From Cytophagales bacterium (GTDB lineage Bacteria; Bacteroidota; Bacteroidia; Cytophagales; Cyclobacteriaceae): 39,196 nt of DNA. The notes under the pieces are model-generated. The model did not search any database. It was given only the letters and a program-made list of their open reading frames with translations, and had not been told where the DNA came from. Positions 8,485 to 16,341 of the stretch are shown here, piece by piece; position 1 is the stretch's first letter, and each line of letters opens with the position of its first letter. Made by a program: the position numbers and the translations under genes. Location: positions 1-39,196 of the forward strand of contig DNZD01000359.1 of NCBI GenBank assembly GCA_003504855.1, in the 5' to 3' direction.

Positions 8485-9099
8485 ATGGACCACCTGATCG
8501 TATTTGCCATCGGTTTCTTTTTCAGCTTTATAGGTTCGATTCCACCGGGCACGTTGAATCTTACCGTCCTTCAGCTCGGTCTGCAGGAAAAAGTTGCTGT
8601 CGCATTTCGATTTGCCTTGGCGGTAGCCATTGTGGAATATCCCTATGCATGGATAGGCGTGCAGTTTGAGTACTTTCTCTCCAAAGCGCCCTTCATTCTG
8701 GCAAACTTCAAATTGATCGCCGCTGTTGTTATGATTACCATGGGCGTCATCAACCTGCTTCCTGCTAAGCAGCAATCCGGATTTTCTCAAAAATTCAACG
8801 CCAGTGGTTTCCGCCGCGGCATGGTGTTAAGTCTGCTGAACCCCATGGCGATACCTTATTGGATGGTGTTCACGGCATACCTCAAGGCAGAAGGTTGGAT
8901 CAATCTGTCATCGGCGAGTCTGTTGCATGCCTATGTGTTCGGCACGTCGGTAGGCGCCATGGCCTTGCTAAGCGTATTAATTCTCTTTGCACAACGGGTA
9001 GCGCCCTATGTTCAGGGCAGCAAGCTGGTGCGGATCATTCCTGGAGTTGTGCTGTTGGTGCTTGGGGCCTACGCCCTGTATCAGTACTTACTTCTTTGA
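8485..9099 (+). CDS. LysE/RhtB-family exporter
   Basis: 204 residues and about six hydrophobic segments, the usual LysE-superfamily size. The N-terminal signature is FFFSFIGSIPPGTLNLTVLQ followed by GLQEKVAVAFRFALAVAIVE. Later comes the repeat-half motif GMVLSLLNPMAIPYWMVFTA, the NP motif typical of LysE/RhtB. It is likely an inner-membrane amino-acid or metabolite exporter; the substrate is unknown. It starts 3 bases after the ATP-grasp stop. If that enzyme makes a dipeptide-like amide, export of the product would be a reasonable hypothesis, but nothing in the sequence proves it. The last 12 bases overlap the end of tag on the opposite strand. Confidence 0.88.
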   Translation: MDHLIVFAIGFFFSFIGSIPPGTLNLTVLQLGLQEKVAVAFRFALAVAIVEYPYAWIGVQFEYFLSKAPFILANFKLIAAVVMITMGVINLLPAKQQSGFSQKFNASGFRRGMVLSLLNPMAIPYWMVFTAYLKAEGWINLSSASLLHAYVFGTSVGAMALLSVLILFAQRVAPYVQGSKLVRIIPGVVLLVLGAYALYQYLLL

Positions 9100-9675
9100 C
9101 TTGACAATCTCTTTGTATCTAAAGCAACTGGTGAGGTGATCATTGATCAGTCCACAAGCTTGCATATGTGCATAAATAACGGTGCTGCCGACAAACTTGA
9201 ATCCACGACGGATCAGGTCCTTGCTCAATGCATCAGACTCCGGTGAAACGGGAGGCACATCCCCCGGCGATTTCCAGGAGTTGACAACAGGCTTATTATT
9301 AACAAATCTCCAGATATACCGGTCAAAGCTCCCGAATTCCTTTTGGACCGCCAGGAAGCAACGTGCGTTGGTAACGGCAGCCTGAACCTTAAGTCGGTTG
9401 CGTACGATGCCAGGATCCTTCAGAATTTTTTCAATACGGGCAGGCGTAAATCGCGCCACCTTCACGGGATCAAAATCCGCAAAATTCTTTCTGTAGCCTT
9501 CCCGCTTATTGAGTATGGTAAGCCAACTAAGGCCTGCCTGCGCTCCTTCCAGAATCAGGAATTCAAAATGAATGCGATCATCATGAACAGGAATACCCCA
9601 TTCAGCGTCATGATATTGAATATAGGCATCTGTTTTAAGACACCATGGACATCTTTCTTTTTGTGGAGCAGCCAT
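9088..9675 (-). CDS. tag: DNA-3-methyladenine glycosylase I
   Basis: 195 residues. Excises 3-methyladenine from alkylated DNA. The E. coli Tag zinc-site residues align: Cys9 in ERCPW, His22 in YHDAEWG, and the C-terminal His and Cys in GLINDHLTSC. The EGAQAGLSWLTILNKRE helix carries the conserved Glu. ATG at 9675 leaves a short divergent gap to the secreted protein at 9723. It is convergent with the LysE-type gene, with a 12-base overlap of coding ends. Confidence 0.96.
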   Translation of the reverse strand: MAAPQKERCPWCLKTDAYIQYHDAEWGIPVHDDRIHFEFLILEGAQAGLSWLTILNKREGYRKNFADFDPVKVARFTPARIEKILKDPGIVRNRLKVQAAVTNARCFLAVQKEFGSFDRYIWRFVNNKPVVNSWKSPGDVPPVSPESDALSKDLIRRGFKFVGSTVIYAHMQACGLINDHLTSCFRYKEIVKSKK

Positions 9676-9722
9676 CGGGAAACGCCAGGGGTTGAGTACC
9701 TTTATTTAGCCACGTGCAAGAT

Positions 9723-10115
9723 ATGAAGTGGGGTTTATTTCTCCTGTTGTTACTGATAGGCTATTCCGGGTTCGCACAGGAATTGCGTACCCATTCATTG
9801 CCTACGGCCACACAGTATCTGAGTGCTACACAGAGCCAGCCTGTTCTTTTTGGTTGGAAGGCTGACCAGATGGTCACACAACGATTCACGAGTCCCTGGC
9901 TTACGAGTTGGCCCACAGCGGGTCCGGGCAATTATTGGCTAAGTGGTACCATGACCCAGTCTTTCCAGCAAGGTAAGTTTGGAACGATCTATTACTACGA
10001 CATGCAGAGCAACATGCGATATGCCCGAACATTTGTGGACATCTCCGGAAAGAACAAGCGCGGGTTTAAGTTGTTGCTCCCCACAATCAACCAACGAATG
10101 TTTGGCGTTCGCTGA
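9723..10115 (+). CDS. Small secreted protein, unknown function
   Basis: 130 residues from ATG 9723; a GTG nine bases upstream is in frame but would only lengthen the signal peptide. The signal peptide is MKWGLFLLLLLIGYSGFAQ. The mature part is rich in Thr, Ser, Gln and aromatic residues and looks beta-stranded (GNYWLSGTMTQSFQQGKFGT, ARTFVDISGKNKRGFKLLLP). There are no cysteines, no lipobox and no family I recognise. A TACCTTTA sequence (7 of 8 to the -7 consensus) lies about 17 bases upstream. It could be an outer-membrane-associated or extracellular small beta protein. Confidence 0.65.
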   Translation: MKWGLFLLLLLIGYSGFAQELRTHSLPTATQYLSATQSQPVLFGWKADQMVTQRFTSPWLTSWPTAGPGNYWLSGTMTQSFQQGKFGTIYYYDMQSNMRYARTFVDISGKNKRGFKLLLPTINQRMFGVR

Positions 10116-10139
10116 CACCGGTAATTTCGCGGCTTCCCC

Positions 10140-10147
10140 TATCTTTG
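10140..10147 (+). promoter_or_regulatory. Candidate -7 box TATCTTTG for the ridA-like/prmA transcript
   Basis: Exact TAnnTTTG match, 15 bases before the ATG at 10163. No good -33 element at the right spacing is visible. Confidence 0.45.
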
Positions 10148-10162
10148 ATAAAATTGATACCC

Positions 10163-10684
10163 ATGAAACAGGCTATTTGGTTATTGCTGATTTTTGCAGC
10201 TATTCCGTCGTTCGCGCAGAACACCACCGTTGATCAAAAACTCAAGGAGCAAGGCATTGAACTGTTTGCGCCACCGAAGCCCATGGCGAATTATGTACGT
10301 TCCGTGCGCACCGGGAATCTGGTATATCTCGCTGGCCACGGACCAACCCGTGCTGACGGTTCTAACATAACCGGTAAATTGGGTAAAGACATGACCGTAG
10401 AGCAAGGTTATGCGGCTGCACGTCAGGTTGGCATCGCATTGCTTTCCAGTCTGAAAGGCGAGATCGGGGATTTGGGAAAGGTGAAGCGTGTGGTGAAAGT
10501 CCTCGGGATGGTAAACTGCACTCCGGAATTTACAGACCAGCCCAAGGTAATTAATGGCTTTTCAGATTTGATGGTCGCGTTGTTTGGCGAGAAAGGGAAA
10601 CACGCGCGATCAGCGGTAGGTATGATATCCCTGCCCAATAATATCGCCGTGGAGATCGAGATGATTGTGGAAGTAGAAGACTAA
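10163..10684 (+). CDS. Exported RidA/YjgF-family protein
   Basis: 173 residues from ATG 10163; a TTG 18 bases upstream is in frame but spoils the signal peptide. The N-terminus is a clear signal peptide (MKQAIWLLLIFAAIPSFAQ). The mature part is a full YjgF/YER057c/UK114 domain of the longer subgroup: GIELFAPPKPMANYVRSVRT, YLAGHGP, VEQGYAAARQVG, VVKVLGMVNCTPEF, INGFSDLMVALFGEKGKHAR and LPNNIAVEIEMIVEV. The arginine used by RidA for imine deamination (HARSAVG) and the Glu in VEIE are retained. RidA proteins normally act in the cytoplasm on reactive enamines/imines, so a periplasmic copy is unusual. It ends 13 bases before prmA. Confidence 0.9.
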   Translation: MKQAIWLLLIFAAIPSFAQNTTVDQKLKEQGIELFAPPKPMANYVRSVRTGNLVYLAGHGPTRADGSNITGKLGKDMTVEQGYAAARQVGIALLSSLKGEIGDLGKVKRVVKVLGMVNCTPEFTDQPKVINGFSDLMVALFGEKGKHARSAVGMISLPNNIAVEIEMIVEVED

Positions 10685-10697
10685 CTGCCGTCAACCA

Positions 10698-11534
10698 GTG
10701 TTTTATACCCGGCTTCAGGTAGTCTGTCATACAGACTTTGCCGAAATTCTGATGGCGGAAATTGCCGAGGCAGGATTTGATACGTTTCTGGAAACGGATA
10801 CCGGATTCGAAGCGTATTGCGAGGAGGTAAAAGCTGACCTCGCCCTGGTGGAGGATATCAAATCCAGGTACGAGCATGTTCAACCCTTGCTTTTTTTTCG
10901 TGACAGGGTACACAAGCAGAACTGGAATGAAGAATGGGAAAAGAACGTTGAACCCATTGTTGTGGACGGACGCTGCCTGATCCGTGCTGAGTTTCATAAG
11001 ATAAAAGATAAGTACCCCTACGAGATTATTATTACACCCAAGATGTCCTTTGGAACAGGGCATCACCAAACCACCTACCTGATGCTTAAGGGCCAGTTGG
11101 ATCTGGATCATCGGGGTAAGCGGGTAATGGATGCCGGATGTGGAACAGCCATACTTTCGGTGATGGCTTCGATGCGTGGTGCGCGACTGATAGAAGCATT
11201 TGATATTGATGCATGGAGCATGGAGAATGGCGCCGAGAATGCCACCCGTAACCACTGTGACAACATCAGGATCAGACAAGGAACCATTCGCGACTTTGAA
11301 TGGCCTGAACAGTTTGATATTATTCTTGCCAACATCAATAAGAACATCCTGCTGGCCGAAATGTCCGACTATGCTGCTGCACTGGTACCTGGCGGCACAT
11401 TGCTCCTCAGCGGATTCTATGAGCATGATCAATCAGACCTGCTGCATGAGGCCCGTACGCACGGGCTCTCGCAAGTTAAACATGATGTGCGGGAACAGTG
11501 GGCCTGCCTCCAGTTGGTTAAGTCGGTAAAATAA
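10698..11534 (+). CDS. prmA: Ribosomal protein L11 methyltransferase
   Basis: 278 residues with a GTG start at 10698, chosen because the frame begins right after the upstream gene and FYTRLQVVCHTDFAEILMAE is the expected N-terminal ferredoxin-like domain. The catalytic domain follows: EEWEKNVEP, IITPKMSFGTGHHQTT, DAGCGTAILSV (SAM motif I), EAFDIDAWSMENGAENATRN and FDIILANINKNILLAEM, where the NIN tripeptide sits in the methyltransferase motif IV position. Function: N-methylation of L11, in the cytoplasm. Likely cotranscribed with the exported RidA-like gene, 13 bases apart, without an obvious functional link. Confidence 0.95.
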   Translation: MFYTRLQVVCHTDFAEILMAEIAEAGFDTFLETDTGFEAYCEEVKADLALVEDIKSRYEHVQPLLFFRDRVHKQNWNEEWEKNVEPIVVDGRCLIRAEFHKIKDKYPYEIIITPKMSFGTGHHQTTYLMLKGQLDLDHRGKRVMDAGCGTAILSVMASMRGARLIEAFDIDAWSMENGAENATRNHCDNIRIRQGTIRDFEWPEQFDIILANINKNILLAEMSDYAAALVPGGTLLLSGFYEHDQSDLLHEARTHGLSQVKHDVREQWACLQLVKSVK

Positions 11535-11616
11535 CGGATCCGGTCCAATGATTGGCCTGACTATGCGTTATGGCAATGAATCCGATTAATTTTACGAATT
11601 TCAGGGTTTACCCACA

Positions 11617-14600
11617 TTGAAAAAGCTCCTTTTATATTGCCTGTTGGCCGGATTAATGCCAATGCTGCATGCCCAGGACAAGGGTACGTTCAGGCTTGCC
11701 TATCAGGATAGCATCCGGGTGGTGTTGGAGAACAACGCCAACACAGAGACGTCAATGGTTGGCGGCTTGTTTGCTACTGCCTGGCACAAAATAAAGCTGG
11801 ATCAGCAACAAACAATTTTGCGGCAAGCCGACCTGCTCAAGCGAAAGAAATTCAAGGTATTTCCTACGGTAGTGGATTACTACGGCTCCATCGGCTTTGC
11901 GGTAGAAAATGAAAATATCGAGAGCGACCAGCTCACCTCTTTCTTAAAAGTAATTGATCAGGTGCTCAGCAATGAACCTCCTGATAAAGTAACGGCTTTT
12001 CTGCACTATACGCGTGATTTTTTTGAATACCACGCGTTGCATTTTGAACGTCTATACCGCCTCTACGCATCCGACTATACCTATCGGTTTGAATACCTCA
12101 AGGATGCCAGCCAATCCTTGCCGGATACCACACAAACTCAAAAGGAAGAATCAACCCCCACTGAATCTGACGATCAGGCCTCGGATACCGTGCAGGCCAA
12201 AGCCACGCCCGTGTGGCTGCAACCAGTGCCTCAACCGGTCTTGTCGGGTCCCGTGCTAAAATTTGACCAGGTTACATTCACGTTTGCGACAGCGTATGAC
12301 TCAGCTAAACTCAGCAACACCCACGGTTCTGTTTCATTGCGTGATGGAATGTTTGTGGGTGAGAAAGGAATATTTGATTGGTCATCAGCAGGAATCGGCG
12401 GGGACAGCGTACTATTTGAATTCAGCGAATATCATTTTAACATCGACAGGCCCTATGTAAAAGCTGAAAAGGGACGATTGCGATACCTGGGCAAGATCCC
12501 CAATAAAGCCGATGGCATTTTTGAATTTTCGAGCGTCCAGCACAAAACCAGGAAGAATGCATCCTATCCGCGCTTTATGTCCTTTGAGGCAAATGTCCAA
12601 CTCCTGGGTCTCAGTGATGACAAATTGAAATATACCGGCGGTTTTGCACTCAATGGAAGAAAAATAACAAGCGCCTCGGTCAACAACGATCTGTCCACGC
12701 TGGAGGTTCTTGGCAAGGACGAACGGAAATTCACAGCACGTTCACGACTGTTCGAGTTTCAGGACTCCGTGATTTCTGCTGCTCATGCCATGGTGCAATT
12801 GTATCAGGAAAATGACAGCATTCATCATCCCGGTGTTATGTTCCGCTATGATTATGGCAAGAAAAAGCTCACACTGCAGCCAGAAAAGGGGCCCTTGCAT
12901 GATGCACCATACACGTCAACGTACTTCAATATGGATTTCAATTCGGATTTGATCCGTTGGGACCTGAAAACCGACAGCCTTAGCCTTTCAGTGGCTGGTG
13001 GATTAAGTCAGGAGCCCATGGTGGTCGAATCAACTGATTTTTATAACCCGGACGACTACGTGCGACTCACGGGCCATGGATTTAGCTTTCATCCATTGGC
13101 ATTTGCGGTCAATTATGCCAAGCGCATCGGATCAATGGAATTCAGTGCATATGACCTGGCACAACAAACCAACAAAAGTCAGCATGAAGTCAGTGATGCC
13201 ATGGCTTTTCTTTCTTCGAAAGGGATGGTTAATTTCAATCCGGTCACCGGCGTGGTTCAGGTAAAAGATAAAGCGCGACATTTTTTTGAAGCCAAACGAG
13301 GAGAAGCGGATTACGATAACCTCAAGATCCACTCCATTACCAATAAAGGGGCCAACGCTACCATCAATTTCAAGAGTCATCTCATGACCGTCCGTGGGGT
13401 GGAACAGGTCAACGTGAGTGATTCGCTAAATGTTATCCTGAAACCGGATAGCAGCATTGTTACCATTTTGCAAAACAGGGATATTAAATTCGACGGCACC
13501 ATCAATGCCGGCAATTTTGAGATTAAAGGCAAAGACTTTACGTTTAAATACGATAGTTTTTTTATTAATCTGAATAAAATCGACTCTATCCGGTTTTATG
13601 TCACTGAGAAAAATGCAAAGGGCCAGACAGTAAGAAGGAGGGTCAATAATGCTATGGTAGGCGCTGACTCTACCGCAGTAGCCGCCGCCGGACTTCAGGC
13701 AGGTGACAAGAAGTCTTCCGGCACGTTGTATATCAATATGCCGGGCAATAAATCCGGCCGGGAGAAAACAACCAATTACCCCCGTCTCGATGCTTCCGCC
13801 GGAGGGTTGATATTTTTTGACCGGAGTGAAATTCTCGATGGCGCTTATGACCGCTCTATATTCTTTGTGGTACCGCCATTCAAACTGGATAGCCTTAATG
13901 ACGCAGACCCGGCCTCCATCAATTTTGATGGATCATTCGTGTCCAGCGGTATGTTTCCGGGATTCAAAGAGAAACTGCACACCATGGCCGACAAATCACT
14001 CGGCTTTACCCACATCATTCCCAAAGAAGGTTACCCTTTGTTCAAGGGCGATGGAAAAGTATTTGGAGGAATTAACATGGATAATTCAGGGCTTCGCGTT
14101 AACGGAAAGATTGAATACCTCCCTGCACTCGTGGAATCCAATGACTTTGTGTTTTATCCGGACTCCGTAATCGGAAAAGGTCATATCGGCGAATTCAAGG
14201 AGAAGCAGTTTGGCAAGGTGTGGTTTCCACAGGCCAACCTCACTGAATTCGAACTTAAATGGAAGCCCAAGCAGGACCAGTTCCATTTGCGCAACCTCAA
14301 AGATCCCTTTAATCTGTACAATAAAACAGCCCAGTTGGACGGAACGCTGACGGTGTCCAAAGAAGGTGTGTCGGGTACGGGCAGACTCCTGACCCGCGGA
14401 TCGGAGGCGAAGTCTGATCAACTGAGTTTCTCTGCCAAGGATTTTTCCGCCCGCCATGCCAGTTTTCAGGCTAAGACAACCAATCCAAACAAACCGGCAT
14501 TGGCTGGTGAGGATATCCGCCTGAGTTTCAACCTTACCCAAAATGTGGCCGAGATAAGCCCGGAGGTAGAAGGCGTTGCCGCCATTGACTTTCCGTATGC

Positions 14601-16341
14601 ACAATTCAAGACTTCTATCCCCAAAGCACGGTGGGATTTGAACACTCAAAAAATTACGATGACCAAGGACGCCGATGTGCCTTTGGAATATTCTTACTTC
14701 TATACAACACGCAAAGACCTGGACTCACTGGCATTCAATGCTGAAAAGGCAGAATATGATATCAAGACACAACAGCTTAAAGTAAGTGGTATACCGTATA
14801 TCGTAGTGGCGGATGCGCGTATTACACCAGATCACAATGAGGTATTGATTCTGGAAAACGCCAAAATCGGTCAACTCAAAAACACCACGATTGTATTGGA
14901 TACCCTCAATGGATATCACCGCCTTACCGATGGCGTGGTGGATATTGTTTCCCGTAAGGAGTTTTCAGGCTATGCCACTTACCAGTATGTGAACGCCAAA
15001 TCAGACACGTTTGCCATCAAGATGACAGACTTCCATTTGGAGCCGATTGCAGAAGAAGCCAAGAAGCATCGCCACAAGACAGCTGCCCAAATGCAAACAG
15101 TAGCCAAAGGGGCTGTAGATGACAAGGCAAAAATCAGTGTAGCACCCAGGATTTTCTATAAGGGAGATATGACCATGTATGCCACACGGCCAGCCCTGCA
15201 ATTGGATGGGTTTGTAAAGCTCGACCTACGCAAAATAAAGAACTATAATACGTGGCTTAAATACCAGCAAAGCGGAGATGAAAAAGAGGTGTACCTGAAT
15301 TTTGATGAAGCCGTAACCGAAGAAGGACGTAAGGCAGAGGCCGGATTACATTATGCCGCGGACAACAGTCTGTACATCACTTTTGTGTCGGAGAAAAAGT
15401 CACCTGACGATGAGGATTTCTTCCTGCCCAGCGGCTCGCTCCATTTCGATCAGGAAAGCAGTGAATTCAAAATAGACGATCGCCAGAAAGCTGCTGGCGA
15501 AAAGCTATCGGGAAAGGTATTCTCTTACAATGAAGATAAACAGGAGGTTCACTTCGAAGGACCCGTACAATTCTTCCGGGGCTTCAAAGAATTTGATCTG
15601 ACTGCCAGCGCCCTGGGTTCTGGCAATTTGGAGACCAATGATATCAAGATGAATTCGTTTATCATGGCTAACCTCAACCTCCCGACCCAGGCCTATCAGA
15701 TTATGGCTGCCGACGTCATGGCTGTCGTTAAGAATGAAACGGTGCCTGAAGGGTTGGGTGAGCAATCCGAGTTGTTGTACAAGATTGCTGACATCGTTGG
15801 GGAACGCGTGGCCAAGGACTATGAAACGCGTTCTCAACAAGGATATGTTTCACTGGGAACACTGGCAGCACTGGCAAAGCCATTGGTGTTTGCCAACGTC
15901 AACCTGAAGTGGTCTCAAAAATACAAGGCTTTCTATAGTGAGGGTGCCCTGGGCTTAAGTAACATTGAGCGCAATGATATCAATGGCGCCTTCGAGGGAT
16001 TTATGGAAGTGCGCAAAAATGAAGACGGCACACCCGTGTTTCATGTATTCTTCAAAGCATCACCAGAAACCTGGTATTATTTCGGGTATGAGGACAACCG
16101 GCTGATGGTGCAATCATCCAATCAGCCTTTCAATACACTCATCGCCAAGAAGACCAATTCGGGTAAGGCCAAAGTGGGTGAGCTGGTGTTTATCCCTGGA
16201 AGTGATGAAGAGACACTATCGTTCATCAATCGCTTTCGGAAAAACTACCTGGGCCTTGAGGCTCCTTACGAGCTAACCGCCCCAACTACTGACGCCAAGA
16301 AAAAGGATAAAAAGAAAGACGAGAAAGACGATGGGTTCTAA
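11617..16341 (+). CDS. Very large secreted beta-rich protein with internal winged-helix-like segment, unknown function
   Basis: 1574 residues beginning at TTG 11617; an in-frame TAA lies 28 bases upstream with no ATG between, and the signal peptide KKLLLYCLLAGLMPMLHAQ starts exactly at the TTG. After an alpha-helical N-terminal region and a low-complexity Ser/Thr/Asp linker (about 169-195), the rest is long runs of alternating strands, e.g. GSVSLRDGMFVGEKGIFDW and SSGTLYINMPG. This suggests an elongated AsmA/LptA/TamB-like beta structure, though no diagnostic motif lets me assign it. Near residues 507-555 lies a segment that reads like a winged helix (FSAYDLAQQTNKSQHEVSDA). The C-terminus is Lys/Asp-rich. 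It overlaps the oxoprolinase gene by 4 bases at the stops. It may be restricted to Bacteroidota. Confidence 0.85.
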   Translation: MKKLLLYCLLAGLMPMLHAQDKGTFRLAYQDSIRVVLENNANTETSMVGGLFATAWHKIKLDQQQTILRQADLLKRKKFKVFPTVVDYYGSIGFAVENENIESDQLTSFLKVIDQVLSNEPPDKVTAFLHYTRDFFEYHALHFERLYRLYASDYTYRFEYLKDASQSLPDTTQTQKEESTPTESDDQASDTVQAKATPVWLQPVPQPVLSGPVLKFDQVTFTFATAYDSAKLSNTHGSVSLRDGMFVGEKGIFDWSSAGIGGDSVLFEFSEYHFNIDRPYVKAEKGRLRYLGKIPNKADGIFEFSSVQHKTRKNASYPRFMSFEANVQLLGLSDDKLKYTGGFALNGRKITSASVNNDLSTLEVLGKDERKFTARSRLFEFQDSVISAAHAMVQLYQENDSIHHPGVMFRYDYGKKKLTLQPEKGPLHDAPYTSTYFNMDFNSDLIRWDLKTDSLSLSVAGGLSQEPMVVESTDFYNPDDYVRLTGHGFSFHPLAFAVNYAKRIGSMEFSAYDLAQQTNKSQHEVSDAMAFLSSKGMVNFNPVTGVVQVKDKARHFFEAKRGEADYDNLKIHSITNKGANATINFKSHLMTVRGVEQVNVSDSLNVILKPDSSIVTILQNRDIKFDGTINAGNFEIKGKDFTFKYDSFFINLNKIDSIRFYVTEKNAKGQTVRRRVNNAMVGADSTAVAAAGLQAGDKKSSGTLYINMPGNKSGREKTTNYPRLDASAGGLIFFDRSEILDGAYDRSIFFVVPPFKLDSLNDADPASINFDGSFVSSGMFPGFKEKLHTMADKSLGFTHIIPKEGYPLFKGDGKVFGGINMDNSGLRVNGKIEYLPALVESNDFVFYPDSVIGKGHIGEFKEKQFGKVWFPQANLTEFELKWKPKQDQFHLRNLKDPFNLYNKTAQLDGTLTVSKEGVSGTGRLLTRGSEAKSDQLSFSAKDFSARHASFQAKTTNPNKPALAGEDIRLSFNLTQNVAEISPEVEGVAAIDFPYAQFKTSIPKARWDLNTQKITMTKDADVPLEYSYFYTTRKDLDSLAFNAEKAEYDIKTQQLKVSGIPYIVVADARITPDHNEVLILENAKIGQLKNTTIVLDTLNGYHRLTDGVVDIVSRKEFSGYATYQYVNAKSDTFAIKMTDFHLEPIAEEAKKHRHKTAAQMQTVAKGAVDDKAKISVAPRIFYKGDMTMYATRPALQLDGFVKLDLRKIKNYNTWLKYQQSGDEKEVYLNFDEAVTEEGRKAEAGLHYAADNSLYITFVSEKKSPDDEDFFLPSGSLHFDQESSEFKIDDRQKAAGEKLSGKVFSYNEDKQEVHFEGPVQFFRGFKEFDLTASALGSGNLETNDIKMNSFIMANLNLPTQAYQIMAADVMAVVKNETVPEGLGEQSELLYKIADIVGERVAKDYETRSQQGYVSLGTLAALAKPLVFANVNLKWSQKYKAFYSEGALGLSNIERNDINGAFEGFMEVRKNEDGTPVFHVFFKASPETWYYFGYEDNRLMVQSSNQPFNTLIAKKTNSGKAKVGELVFIPGSDEETLSFINRFRKNYLGLEAPYELTAPTTDAKKKDKKKDEKDDGF

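Noticed and set aside
10551..11432. Long minus-strand frame of 293 codons
   Set aside because: It lies opposite prmA and the RidA-like gene, both of which show family motifs throughout; its own translation has no recognisable pattern.
14086..14649. Minus-strand frame of 187 codons
   Set aside because: Inside the 1574-residue protein; no signal peptide, motif or promoter.
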